From: Symbiodinium kawagutii
Lineage: Eukaryota > Sar > Dinophyceae > Suessiales > Symbiodiniaceae
NCBI GenBank assembly: GCA_009767595.1
Contig: VSDK01017543.1
Span: forward strand, 2,827-66,826
Direction: 5' to 3'
Length of the DNA stretch: 64,000 bases
Part shown: positions 43,088 through 54,599 of the stretch, one piece after another
Layout: each line of letters opens with the position of its first letter
Numbering within the stretch: position 1 is the first letter of the stretch
Program-made: the position numbers and the translations under genes
The notes under the pieces: model-generated
The model's input: the letters and a program-made list of their open reading frames with translations, nothing else
Databases searched by the model: none
Told to the model about the DNA's origin: nothing

Positions 43088-43395
43088 TTCATCTAATCGT
43101 ACCTGACTTTCGTAAAGGTTTCCGATACAAAGTACATCCCTTTGCGGCGGTCGTAACCGGGGGAAGTGTTCCCAATTGATCAACCATTCCAAATGCCTTT
43201 GGAGACGCAACCCTTCCCAGAGATCGTCCACATCAAATGGATCTCTCGACAATTTTGTTGGAAGAAAGACCTCTGCTGCTACAATGATATCAAACGATAA
43301 TCATTTGGATGCCAGAGGTGAATTCCTTCATGACGTGTCCTGACATAGCTTTGCATCTGTCAAGCCACGTTCCATGGATTTCCACGGTGGCTGAG

Positions 43396-43538
43396 GATTG
43401 CCCTCAACGGCTTGATGTGTTTGTTGCCCTGGAGACCAGCTCTGGAGCTCTTGAGTTCGTTGCCCGAAAGGCGGATGGAAGCAGATCAGGCCACGTTTAA
43501 CGGAGCCCTCAATGCCTTGGACAATTGGCAGCTGCCTG
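43396..43538 (+). CDS. PPR-like exon 2 (two partial repeats)
   Basis: After GTGGCTGAG|G the frame reads IALNGLMCLLPWRPALELL, then SSLPERRMEADQATF and NGALNALDNWQLP, ending at a GT donor (43539). It contains the turn and second helix of one repeat (W-x-x-A-L-E-L-L-x-x-L/M-P) and the first helix of the next (D-x-x-T-F-N-x-A-L-N-A). One trailing G joins in phase to the two leading bases of 46241. Another frame over the first 100 bases ends in TAA, so this frame is preferred. Confidence 0.6.
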
Positions 43539-43598
43539 GTAGCACAGCGGCGGCAATCTCAGTTGGGTCCATGTTAGAACCAGGTCACCATAGACGAA

Positions 43599-43646
43599 GG
43601 GAACCACAGGGAACCGCAGGGAACCACAGGGAACCACAGGGAACCT
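43599..43646. repeat. 10-bp tandem (GAACCACAGG)
   Basis: Four and a half copies in the intron just after PPR-like exon 2. A shorter relative, GGGGAACCACAGGGGAACC, occurs at about 40088-40108. Confidence 0.9.
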
Positions 43647-44510
43647 GGAACCCCAGTTTTTCGGAAGACACTCCACCGCGGCCATTGAACATTGGGACAG
43701 AGCTGTCTGAGCGATCCAGCCCCAAGAGCGACCTTTCTTCGAACTCTCCCATGAAGACTTATGAAGACTTGATTTGTTTTGGTATGCTGTCAATTGGTCT
43801 GGTTGTTTTTCGTCTCTATGGGCCACGGATGGCATTGGAGCACGATGGAACATCCCGACTTGCACATGTTTGAAATGACGCTGATGGTGGCTGGTAGTGC
43901 CGGGCAGTTTGTTGACTGCTCACTGAGAGGGCCCCAGCTGCTCCCAGGATGGTTTTAAGCCTTTTGAACTCGATGCCTTTGTTGCTTGGCGAGGCCGTGC
44001 TACCGGCGCAAAAATGCTGGCAGAAATTGAGAGGGCTACCCCCCGACCGACTGCTGATGAATCAAGGAGTACATGACTAGAATTTCGGAGTACATGACTA
44101 GAATTTTGGGTGTTCGAATGATTATTGTGGGGGTATGCATGGAGTATTCCCACCACAAAGCAACCAATGACATCAACACATGAACTGAGGCCCCAAAGCT
44201 CAAAGTATAGGTTAGCCAAGCCTGGTGCAACCTGCCAGCGCCCACAGTGGGAAACAAACCAACGACTTTGGGATGTTGTTTTGTTTGCCATTGCCGAACG
44301 GGGTCTCCCACTGGAATGTGTACGTAGTCAGTCCCATGTCAGCCATCAAGGAAGAGGCCTTGCAATTGAATGGCTTATATAATTTGCAAAGATATTCATT
44401 CTCCACTCTCATCCATTCCCAACATGGTTGTTTTCACCAGGGAATGGATTTGTTTCTTAATCCATGTTTTCCATTCTCGAATGAAAGGGCGAACTAAAAC
44501 ATCATAAGTC

Positions 44511-44787
44511 TTGGACCGGGCACATGCTTTGGAGACAAATTGGGCTGCAATGGAAGCTGCTGAGATCAGTGGCCGACGCCGCGACATTTTTCAATTCCTC
44601 AGCACGAGCATGGCACCATTGGATGAGTCAAAACTGCCTGGACACTGCAGAAATGGTACTCTATGGACTTCTGGCATCTCCTTGCCGTCAGGATTGCAGG
44701 ACGATGAAATCAAGCATGACAGTAGACAATATCATAGCCACAGGACTTTTTGTAGACCCAAACATGTACCAAAAGAACCTTTACTAG
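44511..44787 (+). CDS. Coding-like region, two overlapping plus frames
   Basis: Frame one reads RAHALETNWAAMEAAEISGR, then RRDIFQFLSTSMAPLDESKL. Frame two reads LRSVADAATFFNSSARAWHH, then WMSQNCLDTAEMVLYGLL and ends NMYQKNLY. Either could be an exon between PPR-like exons 2 and 3. A GCTGAGATCAG acceptor context would suit frame two. Confidence 0.3.
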
Positions 44788-46240
44788 CTACTAGTCTTTC
44801 TCCTTTATGCAGAATGTATAGACTCCCTAACCTCTCTCCTTACTCCTCAATCATAGACTTTGTCCAAGTTGTATAGACCCCATATACATAATTACACATA
44901 GACTCTATATACATAGACTTAAAATCTATCTCCCTTTCTCTCCAATTTTGGGAAGCTCTTTGTGTCGACCTAAGGCAAGCTGTGCAGCCCGATCTGGGCA
45001 ACTGGAACACAGCGATGAAGGTCTGTGGCCACTTGGGCCAATGGGAGCACCTTGTCGCATGCGAAAGCTGTTTGTTGACTCAGTCACAACCAATGATAGG
45101 CTAATGGAATCATCTCCTGATCATGTATGATATTGTAAGGATCATCAATTAATCACAAACAATGGAATCATCTCCTGATGATTCGTCACGATAATCCCAA
45201 GTGCATGATCACAAAAGAGATCCCAGCTGGTTGTTGTGGTTGGTTGTGGTTGCTTCCAAAATCCCAAACGTTCTTATCAACAGTCAGTTGTTTGACAAGG
45301 TTCCCAATAGGTACTCGTACGTCGTACATACTCCCTATAGTATTGCTTCGGTTAGCCCCTTTCATGCCCAACCAGCCAACCAGCCAAGCTGTTTTTTTTG
45401 TGACATGTGGGTGTACTTATGTTTCAGAGCTCAGTTCGTGACAGAAAGGACAGTTGCGGGGTGGGAACTTGATCAAAATACTTCCCACGAAAATGGAGGT
45501 TCAAGGGTAGACCGGGCTGCTCATTGAACTAGCAAGACCAGCTTGAGCCGTGCAGTTGGTTTCCTCTACTACGAGATGCAACGAGATTGGCACAGATATT
45601 TAGGTGAATATGACATATATGAAAAGTTTTTTTTGCATGTCTCATGCACGACCAGAAAAGGGAGTGGCGCGACCACAAGTGTTTGGATGCTGCTCACTCA
45701 TCGTAGAGTAAGTACCACAGGTGCTTGGATGGTAAGTCATGGTGGATGGAGGTTTTCTAAAAAAATTCGAGAAGTGAATGCATCAGGAGGAAGGTCGTTG
45801 ATGCTGAGGAGCCACTTCTAGATAATCACAACATACTTGTGGGATCTTATGGGTTGAACGTGCTTTGAACGCTTATCAAAAGGCGTTCATGGGCTGGGTG
45901 TTGTACATCTAGGGCTGCGACAGCCAATATCTTCTGAAGCATTGCAGCATGTATCGTTTCTACTCTACTGCCATGTTCAGACTTTTCCACTACACAGCTG
46001 GTTCCGAAAGTTCTTTCGAGGTGGGTTCTGGCATTGTTGCAATCACTTCCTGCCCCAGACCATGCGAGTGGCTCGGCGGACCATCGAGTTATGGAAGGTC
46101 ACAAGGAAGGCCCGAAATTGAGGCATCTCTGAAATTTCCAGCAGGGTACCAGTTGGTCGACCGAAAAGATTTCTGTTCCCAGCAGAGTCGCACTTCTCAA
46201 TCCACGTTCCACGCAGTTCCCAGAGTCATCCAGAGTTCAG

Positions 46241-46357
46241 GTTTCACGACCGCCATCATCGCCTGTCCCCAGTGGCCACTGGCCTTGGAGCTTTGGGCAG
46301 CAGCCCCGAAGGATGCCGGGCTCAACACGGCTGTGTTGCAAGCGCTGGCGCCCTTTG
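46241..46357 (+). CDS. PPR-like exon 3 (FTTAIIACPQWPLALELW)
   Basis: CCAGAGTTCAG precedes the exon and a GTGGGG donor follows at 46358. It reads FTTAIIACPQWPLALELW, then AAAPKDAGLNTAVLQALAPF: helix A, the W-x-x-A-L turn and helix B, then the start of the next repeat (L-N-x-A-V-x-x-A). At 117 bp it holds about one 35-residue repeat. Two leading bases fit the base left by exon 2. Confidence 0.6.
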
Positions 46358-47102
46358 GTGGGGACCTTGGGGATGCGGTTCCGGGTCTCACCATAGCAAC
46401 ATTGATTCAACATGAGTTGGATGCAAAAAGATGAACCTATAAAGATGGATGAAGATGGATAACCAATCAGAATAAATAGGATGGAAATACTTAATATGAT
46501 AATACATAAGAATCATAAGAACTTATTGGATTCCACAGGAAAGGAACAGACAAGTAGGCACCAGTCAAGGATGATCATGGCGCGCAACTGCAATTCTGAC
46601 ATATCGCATGCCGGTTCAAGTTCCATGCTTCAACGCTATGCTTTTGATTGCGCATGGCAGTGCTGGATGCTGTTTGCAAGAGTTGCCTGGTCCATTGCCA
46701 CCGGTGTCTTGCTGAATACGGTGGTCTTCACGCAATTTTGGTAAAGTCTGGGTGTTAAAAACCCACATGAAAACATCTGAAAACCCGTTTAGGTCGCCAT
46801 TCCAGCAGCATTTGATCCCGTAGGTTGCAGAGCGGCTCGCCAGGTGAATGGGAGATCTGTTTGCATATCTTCACTGCTCAGAGCAGCAGTTCTGCATTGC
46901 GCCACGACTGTGATGTGGCGCAAGTGGTGAAGGCCGCCCTGAGTGCTGGACGACAGGAGTGGCGGCGGGGAGAAGTGATGCCACAAGGCTGGGTCACCAC
47001 GTAGAGATTTCCAGAAGCTTGTTGAATGATGTTGAATGGTGACGAATGATGATGAATGATGTTGAATGATGTTGGATCAGAGGATTCTTTGGGGAAAGAA
47101 GG

Positions 47103-47327
47103 TTGGTGGAATCATTTGGAATCAGTGATTTTGCTGAAGAAGTTCCGCCCAAATCTGCAAGGGTCCTGAGGGTGTTCGTCGCGCTGCAAGGACCTACGGG
47201 CGATGATCCGTTGCATGGCGACAGAGTTGGACGTCATGGCGGAGGGGCAAAGGTTGTAACATCGTTGAGAGATCTCTGGTATGTACCCAGGCTGATGCGG
47301 GATCATGGATTATCCAATTACCCATAG
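47103..47327. other. Coding-like patch, strand unresolved
   Basis: GC-rich. Plus frames give ARVLRVFVALQGPTGDDPL or CKDLRAMIRCMATELDVM (the latter ending at a CAAAG|GTTGTA donor); minus gives MTSNSVAMQRIIARRSLQ. The DLRAMIRCMATELDVM frame would suit a plus-strand exon between PPR-like exons 3 and 4. Confidence 0.25.
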
Positions 47328-48259
47328 TGTACCCAGCAAGATTCTTAAAACTGCCATTTCCAACTTCCAACAGGGAAGGCATTGCTCTGGGTACCGAAAA
47401 CGTGAAGAGGCACCTTTTTTGTCGACAATGTGACACCCAATCATTTCCCGAATCGTTTCTAATGTCAACAAGTTCATGGATTCCTGTTCTCCCAAACAGG
47501 CCAATGTTTGAAAGGTTTGAAGCCTGGCACTTGTCACAACCCAGTGCCGCCCTTCGCCCAGGGATGGTGCCTGCATGTGCCCGCTACCCTTCCATGTTGA
47601 CAACCTCATTTGCGAACACACCAGGGATGTTCACAACTCATTGTGATGATTGGGCATTGTTGCTAGATGTTGGTGGTGCCCAGATGTGCACAGGGATTCC
47701 AAATGATGTCTTCGCAAGCCTGACTGCCAGCCCCGTTGATCAAACAGGGGTGACGGGGATCCAACAGCCCGACAGATGCTCACCTTCAGGAATCTCTTTC
47801 GCTGATGAATAAACAATCAGAAACACATCAAAATCATCCAGAAAACTGGCTTCGAAATCAAACATCCACTGCAAGTTGCCGCGGATGTAGTAGCTACTAT
47901 AGTTCATGTCTCAGCAGGGGTGTCTACGTGTGCTTGTCTCGTAAACTGCTCGCATCTGTGTGATTGCCGATACTTTGATGCCTTGATGCAGGACACATCA
48001 GGACACCATGACATACCATGACATACCATGACCATGTTGACGTCAGGAGCAACCACGACTCTCAGAAAGCCTGGAGCAATATTTGGCTCATAAATGTTTG
48101 GGATTGCTGGCATGTTGAACAGCTCTTTGGCACAAGCTCATTCCGATTACTGCATTTGTGGCGAAGCCCCCACAAATACTGCACTCTAGGCACATGCATC
48201 AACTTCGACCCAAAGACGCAATGAGATCATTGTGTTTGCTTCCCAAGCTTGGATGGTGG

Positions 48260-48295
48260 TCGGGTCATGTCGGGTCATGTCGGGTCATGTCCGGT
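48260..48295. repeat. 10-bp tandem (CGGGTCATGT)
   Basis: Three perfect copies and a fourth partial copy. Confidence 0.9.
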
Positions 48296-49108
48296 CTACC
48301 TCCGAACGGATGAAGTGCATCGCTGAGGTGCACTGGACGGAGAACGCGTGACTTACAACACGATCTTGCAGGAGCCAGTAGCTTAGTGCTGCTATGTGCT
48401 GCAGCAACAGCAATGTGTAGCAGTGGCATTGCTCTACCGCTGTGAGATCAAGGTTCAGTCGACTGGGCTACTGGCAACAATCGCTGGATTTGCTCTCCGC
48501 GATGATTTCTTCTCGGGTGCCGCCCGATGAGTCTCTTGGCGAAAGAGGTTGAGATGTCGCATCGGGATAGAAAGGCAAGTCGTGGTGTGCACATCGAAAG
48601 GGTCATCATGTTTGCTATTTTCAGGTGGGAACTGAGAGTGCAGCCATGGTGATGACTGCCCCCAGATTGACAAATTCTTCAAAAGGAAGTTGATCGAACA
48701 TTTGATTTGCAAAGATGAGCAAAGAGACCATATGTTTTTGCTTTCCGATTGCGAAGCTTGAGAAGCACACGGATAAGACATGATAAGACGGTATTCAAGT
48801 TCGAAAACGCGCTGCGATCGTGCCATATCAGGAAATGTTCTTTTGCAATTGTAGGGAGAAGGTTATTGCGAGACATCCATTGACAACCAAAGGGGGGGAG
48901 ATGCATATCTAAGAACCCGCCTCTTGGTCTGTGGCATGCACTTGAAATGAGTAGTTTGATACTGGGCGGTTTTGATGCCGCAATGCCACTCAGTCCGGAG
49001 GAATAGTCACCAGAATGGTTGGCAGCAGTTTCGGTTTCTTTGCCCAGACGCATGAGAGTATTATCTTTATACAGGGGGCATGGAAATTAAGCTCCAACAG
49101 GTGACACC

Positions 49109-49393
49109 TCACCACTTCATCTCTGGCCACGGTTTGAGGTGAACCAGGGTGCTGATGACACCTTTTGCATCCCTCGGCCAAGCATCACCCCATTTGGTGA
49201 ATCCTTCAGCCACAGCCAAATCCAAACCCTGTGCATTTAGAACACTACCATCCCTACGAGTTCGAGTACACAACATGATCCCGGTCGAAACGTGCAACTG
49301 GGTGATTCCAACCCTGACCTTGTCCGAATCGAAATTGAAGTCTAAAAGCCAGATCATCACCCACGGCTTAGTTCGGCAACGTTTGATATCCAT
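49109..49393 (-). CDS. Minus-strand open frame, unassigned
   Basis: Reads WVMIWLLDFNFDSDKVRVGI, then TQLHVSTGIMLCTRTRR and GLDLAVAEGFTKWGDAWPR. The mix is protein-like, but no splice sites stand out and the plus strand is also open. Confidence 0.25.
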   Translation of the reverse strand: MDIKRCRTKPWVMIWLLDFNFDSDKVRVGITQLHVSTGIMLCTRTRRDGSVLNAQGLDLAVAEGFTKWGDAWPRDAKGVISTLVHLKPWPEMKW

Positions 49394-49444
49394 TCTGTCA
49401 TTTCTAGTATATCATAACCCTTTTTTAGAAATCGGAATCAATAC

Positions 49445-49897
49445 ATGACAAAACACAGAATCCATTTCAACTTGCACCAAACCCACGAACACCACATCCT
49501 CCGAGTTACAGCTATGGCTTGTGCATCGGTTCTTGTGACTCCCACGGTGCTTGGCAATTGGCATTGCGGCTCCTGGGCGTGGCTTGGCAGCCAAATGCAG
49601 CCAATGTGTCTGCAATTTTTGCGCCAAGTTGGTATCCTTGATGATCAGCGGCAGGTCATGCCTGCACGAACCTTGATGCCACAGCTGAAAACTTACCAGG
49701 CGCCGTGGTGTATCGCGCCGGGTGACCACAAGCTCAACCCTGTCCTGAATGGGATAGGGTTGAAGGGTGACCTCATGGCAGTTCTAAAGGAAGGGAAGTC
49801 TGAGCTGAGGTTGGCCAGTCATTTCTTGCAGACTAAGGGGTGTGCAGGGGTGACAAATGCACATTTCCAGTTGGTTGTCACATATGTATGTACTTGA
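49445..49897 (+). CDS. 150-codon open frame, unassigned
   Basis: Contains GNWHCGSWAWLGSQMQPM, then ARTLMPQLKTYQAPWCIAPG and LKGDLMAVLKEGKSELRLAS. This length is expected by chance a few times in the window; the last 60 residues look best. It lies between PPR-like exons 3 and 4 on the same strand and could contribute the missing exon, though no PPR signature is seen. A minus frame (49412-49729) overlaps. Confidence 0.28.
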   Translation: MTKHRIHFNLHQTHEHHILRVTAMACASVLVTPTVLGNWHCGSWAWLGSQMQPMCLQFLRQVGILDDQRQVMPARTLMPQLKTYQAPWCIAPGDHKLNPVLNGIGLKGDLMAVLKEGKSELRLASHFLQTKGCAGVTNAHFQLVVTYVCT

Positions 49898-50419
49898 AGC
49901 TGACTTTGCTGACGACCATGAAAGAAAAAATCTGCATCCCAAGTCACCCATGTGACCCAGTGAGATGTTTAGAGATGCACCATCTAAGTTGGCCTGAACC
50001 CGTCATCAGGATGCATCCGGCAGCCCACCAAGCGCATCACACCTCACACGCACTTTCTTTCTTCACGGCCAAATGGTGTGGAAATAGTGCCAGGCGAACA
50101 GTGGCCAAAGCGATACAATTGGCAATTTCTCGTATCTATGACATTCCCTACCCAAACCAATCAGTATGACTTTGGATTCGAATCCGCAGCTCAAAAAGGC
50201 TTTCGGGAGTGCAAGAACTTGGTCAATCGCTTCATCTTTTGGGCTTCTGAACCAACATAGTTTTCAACTGGCAAGCTTCAACACCACTAGCTGTGGCACC
50301 AGCACTTGTTTTCCTTAGAATGCTTAGGCATGAGCAGAATGTCTCAAACGCAAGCAAATATATGAACAATATATCAAAGAATATTCATCAGATGATCCCG
50401 TGGTGATTCCTTGACGCAG

Positions 50420-50526
50420 GTGGCTGCTGGTGTGTGTGCCCGCGCGGGGCAATGGAACGCAGTACTGCGCTTGTTGGAGATGTTGGGGCCTGAAGATGCT
50501 GACCGCGTGGCGACTTGGCACGCTGG
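50420..50526 (+). CDS. PPR-like exon 4 (VAAGVCARAGQWNAVLRLL)
   Basis: CTTGACGCAG precedes VAAGVCARAGQWNAVLRLL, then EMLGPEDADRVATWHAG, with a GT donor at 50527. C-A-R-A-G-Q-W-x-x-V-L-R-L-L-E is a textbook dinoflagellate PPR helix-turn-helix. Phase does not match exon 3 directly, so an intervening exon is expected. Confidence 0.6.
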
Positions 50527-50979
50527 GTGTGCTTGAGATTGCTTGAGGGGCCCATTGAGGGGTTGTTGTGAAATAGGATGGGAATGGATGAGAGGAATGG
50601 ACCTTGGAATGGACACCTCAAAGGAAAATCTAATGCTGAAAGGAAATCCATGGAAATTGACGGGCATCTGTGGAATGCTGAATGGAAATTTGTGGAAATC
50701 TGTGGAGTGCTCAAGGACATTCGCAGTCAAGGTCCCAGTGATTGCTGGATATTCACCAAGAGGGGTCAAAATCCAATGACATGTACTCGAATTCCAAATT
50801 CTACTGCTGCTCAACTTGAGGTGTGTCCGCAAAAAGTCTTTGGGGTAACTGCTTATTAGCACGAATGCCTTCACTGGCCACAGTTCTTGGATCTGAGAGT
50901 GTGGAATTTGGTTACGTAGAGACACGTAGAGTATAGAGTTGGGTGATTTTGAAGTGCTCACATGCGCGGCTTGGTCGCC

Positions 50980-50995
50980 ATGGTATTTTGCACCA
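50980..50995. repeat. 5' target-site duplication of the SINE
   Basis: ATGGTATTTTGCACCA. The other copy is at 51154-51169 and differs only at the tenth base (C for T). Confidence 0.85.
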
Positions 50996-51153
50996 GCGGG
51001 CCGGTATGGTCTTGTGGAAATGACGTCTTGCCTCAAGCATCGGACCTGGGGTTCAATCCCCGGGTGCAACACTAGGCGGATATACGGGCAGCTACTCCAC
51101 CCCTGCAGTTAAGGGGATGAGCTAGGGTGCTGCCGGACAAACCTACTACTACT
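50996..51153 (+). mobile_element. Short tRNA-derived SINE (158 bp) with CTA-repeat tail
   Basis: Flanked by a 16-base duplication (15/16 identical), the insert begins GCGGGCCGGTATGGTC (tRNA D-arm/A-box-like), carries an exact pol III B-box GGTTCAATCCC at 51050-51060, continues through a unique body with a small GC-rich hairpin (CACCCCTGCAGTTAAGGGG), and ends in CTACTACTACT. That architecture (tRNA head, body, simple-repeat tail, TSD) is that of SINEs such as those described in dinoflagellates. It sits in the intron between PPR-like exons 4 and 5, sense to the gene. Nearly identical TSDs mean a recent insertion. It would be mobilised by a LINE in trans. Confidence 0.8.
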
Positions 51154-51169
51154 ATGGTATTTCGCACCA
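51154..51169. repeat. 3' target-site duplication of the SINE
   Basis: ATGGTATTTCGCACCA directly follows the CTA-repeat tail. Confidence 0.85.
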
Positions 51170-51683
51170 TTCATGTTCGGGGAAACCCGTGTTCAATCGG
51201 TTTGGCAAAATTCTCAAAGGACAACTGTGGTTGTGCCAGTGGTACAAAAGCAGGACAGGCTCAAAAGTGATCGATGAAATGAAACAAAAAATGTTAAGAA
51301 TCACATGTCAACCTGTTCATCGTAGCAAGCACATAGATTCACCCGCCATTGTGTCATTTGTTTGCGTTATTGGTTGTACAACGGCTGAAGTTAGATCAGC
51401 ATCGATCTGGGAGAATCTCCAGTGAACCTGTTGGGGCCAACAAGTTCTGCGTTTCAAGCTACTGCGATAGGTCTAAGTGTTTTTTTCACATTTTTCGCCA
51501 CAACAGCTATGATAGTATACATTCTAATACATTCTTATATATTTTCTTATTTTTCTATATTTCTCTTATTTACATATATCTTAGTATATTCTCATTTTTC
51601 TATATAAAACCTATATTTGCATTTTGTAATATTTCTACATATTTTTTTTTTTTCAAATTTGAATTTCTCGTTTTTGTCGCCAG

Positions 51684-51786
51684 GTCTCGGAGGCCCTGGA
51701 CGCGTGTCACCTCTCGCGGCAGAGCGCGGCAGCGGCGCAGCTGGCGCTGGCCACGGCGCGGCAGCGAGCCACGGAGGCGGAGAAAG
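51684..51786 (+). CDS. PPR-like exon 5 (VSEALDACHLSRQSAAAAQL)
   Basis: A long pyrimidine tract ending GTCGCCAG leads into VSEALDACHLSRQSAAAAQL, then ALATARQRATEAEK. The A-L-D-A-C ... A-A-x-L-x-x-A-x-x-Q arrangement fits a PPR helix pair, here very Ala-rich. A GC donor (AAAG|GCGCAG, 51787) leaves one G that joins in phase to 53154; a GT at 51794 is the alternative. GC content is far above the AT-rich flank. Confidence 0.5.
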
Positions 51787-53153
51787 GCGCAGCCGTTGGG
51801 CCACGGCATGGGAGGCATGGGCCATGGGCCATGGCGGATCCACGGCTGAGGATGGCTGGGGGCTAAGGATTGCAATGGGATTGCTATGGGATATGATGCA
51901 TCAATGGTTGGGATCAATGGTTGGGGATTTCCATCATGAACCACTAGCAGTCACTAGCAGCACAAGCGATTCATATCACCTCAAATATGTACAATGATCA
52001 AGTGTTAGCAAGAAATTTCACCACAATACCATCAGCAATTTATACTATCATATCACATATTTGTCACCATGACTTTCATATTGTCACCAACATTTGCTTG
52101 TCGTTAAAGGCCTAAATTGAGACTGTGGATAGCGATAAACCAAAATTGCTCTTTTTCTGGTAATGATCAACAAAGAGTGTGATCAGCATGTTAATGTAGG
52201 AGCAACATCATGGATTGTTGGTTGTCATCGTAGTGATATGATCAGCAGCGAGTGTAGTTGGGCTGCGAATAGTGATCAGCAATCAGCAATGATAAGTAAC
52301 AATTACAGCCATATAAATGTGATGACAACAATCCCAGAAGATGGTCGTGCATGAAAAGTATTCAAGTCAGGACTCAGGACCACACACAGAGTCACAACTT
52401 GTGAGGCTTGGAACATCTCAAAAGGGGCTCACACATCCTGTGCCTTTGCCAAATGCAACGCATTTTAACTTCAAGCAGTGGAGCAAACTACCATTTCGTC
52501 GTTGTTTAAAGGGACTACACAGCGTGGTTGAAGACCAGCATAGTTGGTGATTGCGCTGGTGGGATTTTCACACTACACCCAGTTATGTCAACATCTTTTG
52601 GGCTCATCTGTGGTTTTCCCCTACCTGCTAAGTGGATAAAAAATGCCCCAAGTGTTGTGGTGAACGCACATTTCCAACCAAACTGAGCGCTGTTTGGTCC
52701 CGTGATAAGCACAAAAGCTTAGGTGATTTTGGGTTCTTAGCTGTGTAAACTCCAATCTCCATTTGGAACGGGTGAGTGTTGTAGGGTTAAGTGTTTCTGC
52801 GGACAGTCTGCAATGACATGCAATATCAATGGTCAAGCAGAGCACGACAGCATTGTTGATGATCCTTAATCGAGAAAAGTACCATATGGGAGCCTCACAT
52901 CCAAAGGAAGGTTTCTGTTTCACGCCGTAATCATGATGAGACATTGCGCAATGCACATTCAACCCACCTTTCTACTATTGGTACCTTGATCTAGCCAGTT
53001 GGGTGTTCGCATCTACGGTGACATGGCAGAACGGGCAAGACTGTGAGCATTGCGCAGCCTTGGATGATGGAGTGGTCACCGCTCGAAGTGGCCAGTGATG
53101 TTTGTGCTTCTTTTTGTTATCCTGGTACCGTTTGATCCCATGCCCTGCCCCAG

Positions 53154-53248
53154 ATGCCGTGCGCGCGCGCTTTCTGTCGGCGATGCGAACCTGCGTGTCC
53201 TGCCGGGAATGGCCGCTGGTCATGGACCTCTTTGAAAGGCTCCCCCAG
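53154..53248 (+). CDS. PPR-like exon 6 (FLSAMRTCVSCREWPLVMDL)
   Basis: CCCTGCCCCAG precedes AVRAR, FLSAMRTCVSCREWPLVMDL and FERLPQ, then CCCAG|GTGCAG. A-M-R-x-C-x-x-x-x-x-W-x-x-V-M-x-L-F-E-x-L-P is a clear PPR turn and helix. Two leading bases complete the codon from exon 5; phase 0 at the end. Spacing from exon 5's ALDAC to AMRTC is 40 residues, slightly above one standard repeat. Confidence 0.6.
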
Positions 53249-53959
53249 GTGCAGGGTGGCAGCGGGTGTGCAGAGGCACTGGAGGAAGCAGGTCTGTAGG
53301 GGCTTAGAATGGCTAATAGATGTGGTCAAAGATGTGGTTGTCCATTAGTTGTCCATAGCTACGCAACATGATGCCGAGAAACCATACCTTTTCGGATGCC
53401 ATTTATGAGGCCAATAAAGCCGAGGATAAGGTGTTTGACGTGCATGGGTCATCTGTATCTCAACACGGCTTTTTCAGGCCACATGTTTTGGATATGTGCC
53501 ATGGCTCCTGACTACCCCTGTTCCATCCTGCTTGGAGGATATTTTCAGTCCTGCAGTTGGCGGTAGGAGGACCCTCCAGTGGGTGATCACTTCATGTTTG
53601 GTGGTGGCGACCATTGGCAGTTACGCAGCCATGATATCTTTCTCGCCATGGCAGACTCACAAGCATACATTGAAGTTGATAGAATACTGGATCATCTCAA
53701 GATGGTGGGAGTTACACGCACAGCGAAGAAACGCACGTTTTGAATTAGTGTTTACCTCCAGCACCAGCATTCCACAACACGGTTATCGACTGTGTTGTGA
53801 TGGACCTTGCCTCACGGAAAACACATACTTATTGAGAACATAGAGTTGAGAATTGACGAGTTATCGTCAACCTGGGATTGTCCCATGATTCGCATTGATT
53901 CACATGTTGGGATAGCAGCAGTAGCAGTTGATCAGACCCACACCATCCATTCCCAGCAG

Positions 53960-54097
53960 GTGCGCGTGACGAACAACGGGACCGGTGGCGCCGTGGGTCA
54001 CCCTGGTGGTCTCAAGGGTTGGGAATGGCAGGTTGGTTCTTGGCCGCTTGGAACGCCCAGTTGGATGAGTTCAACCCTATTCAGCAACACACAGTGA
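53960..54097 (+). CDS. Candidate exon, frame ambiguous
   Basis: CCATTCCCAGCAG precedes a GC-rich patch open in two good plus frames. One reads VRVTNNGTGGAVGHPGGLKG, then WEWQVGSWPLGTPSWM to TGA. The other reads ARDEQRDRWRRGSPWWSQGL, then GWFLAAWNAQLDEFNPIQQH. It is on the strand of the PPR exons and 0.7 kb downstream of them. Confidence 0.35.
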   Translation: MRVTNNGTGGAVGHPGGLKGWEWQVGSWPLGTPSWMSSTLFSNTQ

Positions 54098-54259
54098 TTA
54101 AGAATCAAAATGAATCATAAAGAATCAATAAGAATCATTTCCTACATTCATGTTGCCATTTCAGGGTTACCATTGGAGCAGTTTCGAGCTTTCATGGTAC
54201 CTGTTGGTTTCTGATTGCCGGGATTCAAAGGCATGGCACAGAATTTCTTCCCAGCGCAG

Positions 54260-54366
54260 GATTCTGAAGCAGTTGGTCGAGCCCTTCGCCCCCAAAGGTG
54301 CCCCTTTTCGTCAAGGGATGGGCATCGCTGAGGGCTCAGCCGCAATGTTTCTACAGCGGCGCTCTC
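54260..54366 (+). CDS. Candidate exon, unassigned
   Basis: CTTCCCAGCGCAG|G precedes ILKQLVEPFAPKGAPFRQGM, then GIAEGSAAMFLQRRSPP; the shifted frame gives SEAVGRALRPQRCPF. The downstream edge runs into a TA microsatellite. No family. Confidence 0.3.
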
Positions 54367-54404
54367 CCCCAGAAGATCAGAATCTATCAATCTCTATCTA
54401 CGTC

Positions 54405-54470
54405 TATATCTTAAATATAATATATGTATATGTATATATATATATATGTATTATATATATATATATCTTT
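54405..54470. repeat. (TA)n microsatellite
   Basis: TA and TATG tracts directly after the candidate exon. Confidence 0.9.
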
Positions 54471-54599
54471 TTAATTCTTTATATCTATCTCTACCTATAT
54501 CTATCTATCAGCTCTATCAAGTTCAACATCCTTTTCCTGGATTTGTTGATGCTTCCCAAACTGCCCTTGTAGGCAACGATGCCAGGAGCTGATAGACTT

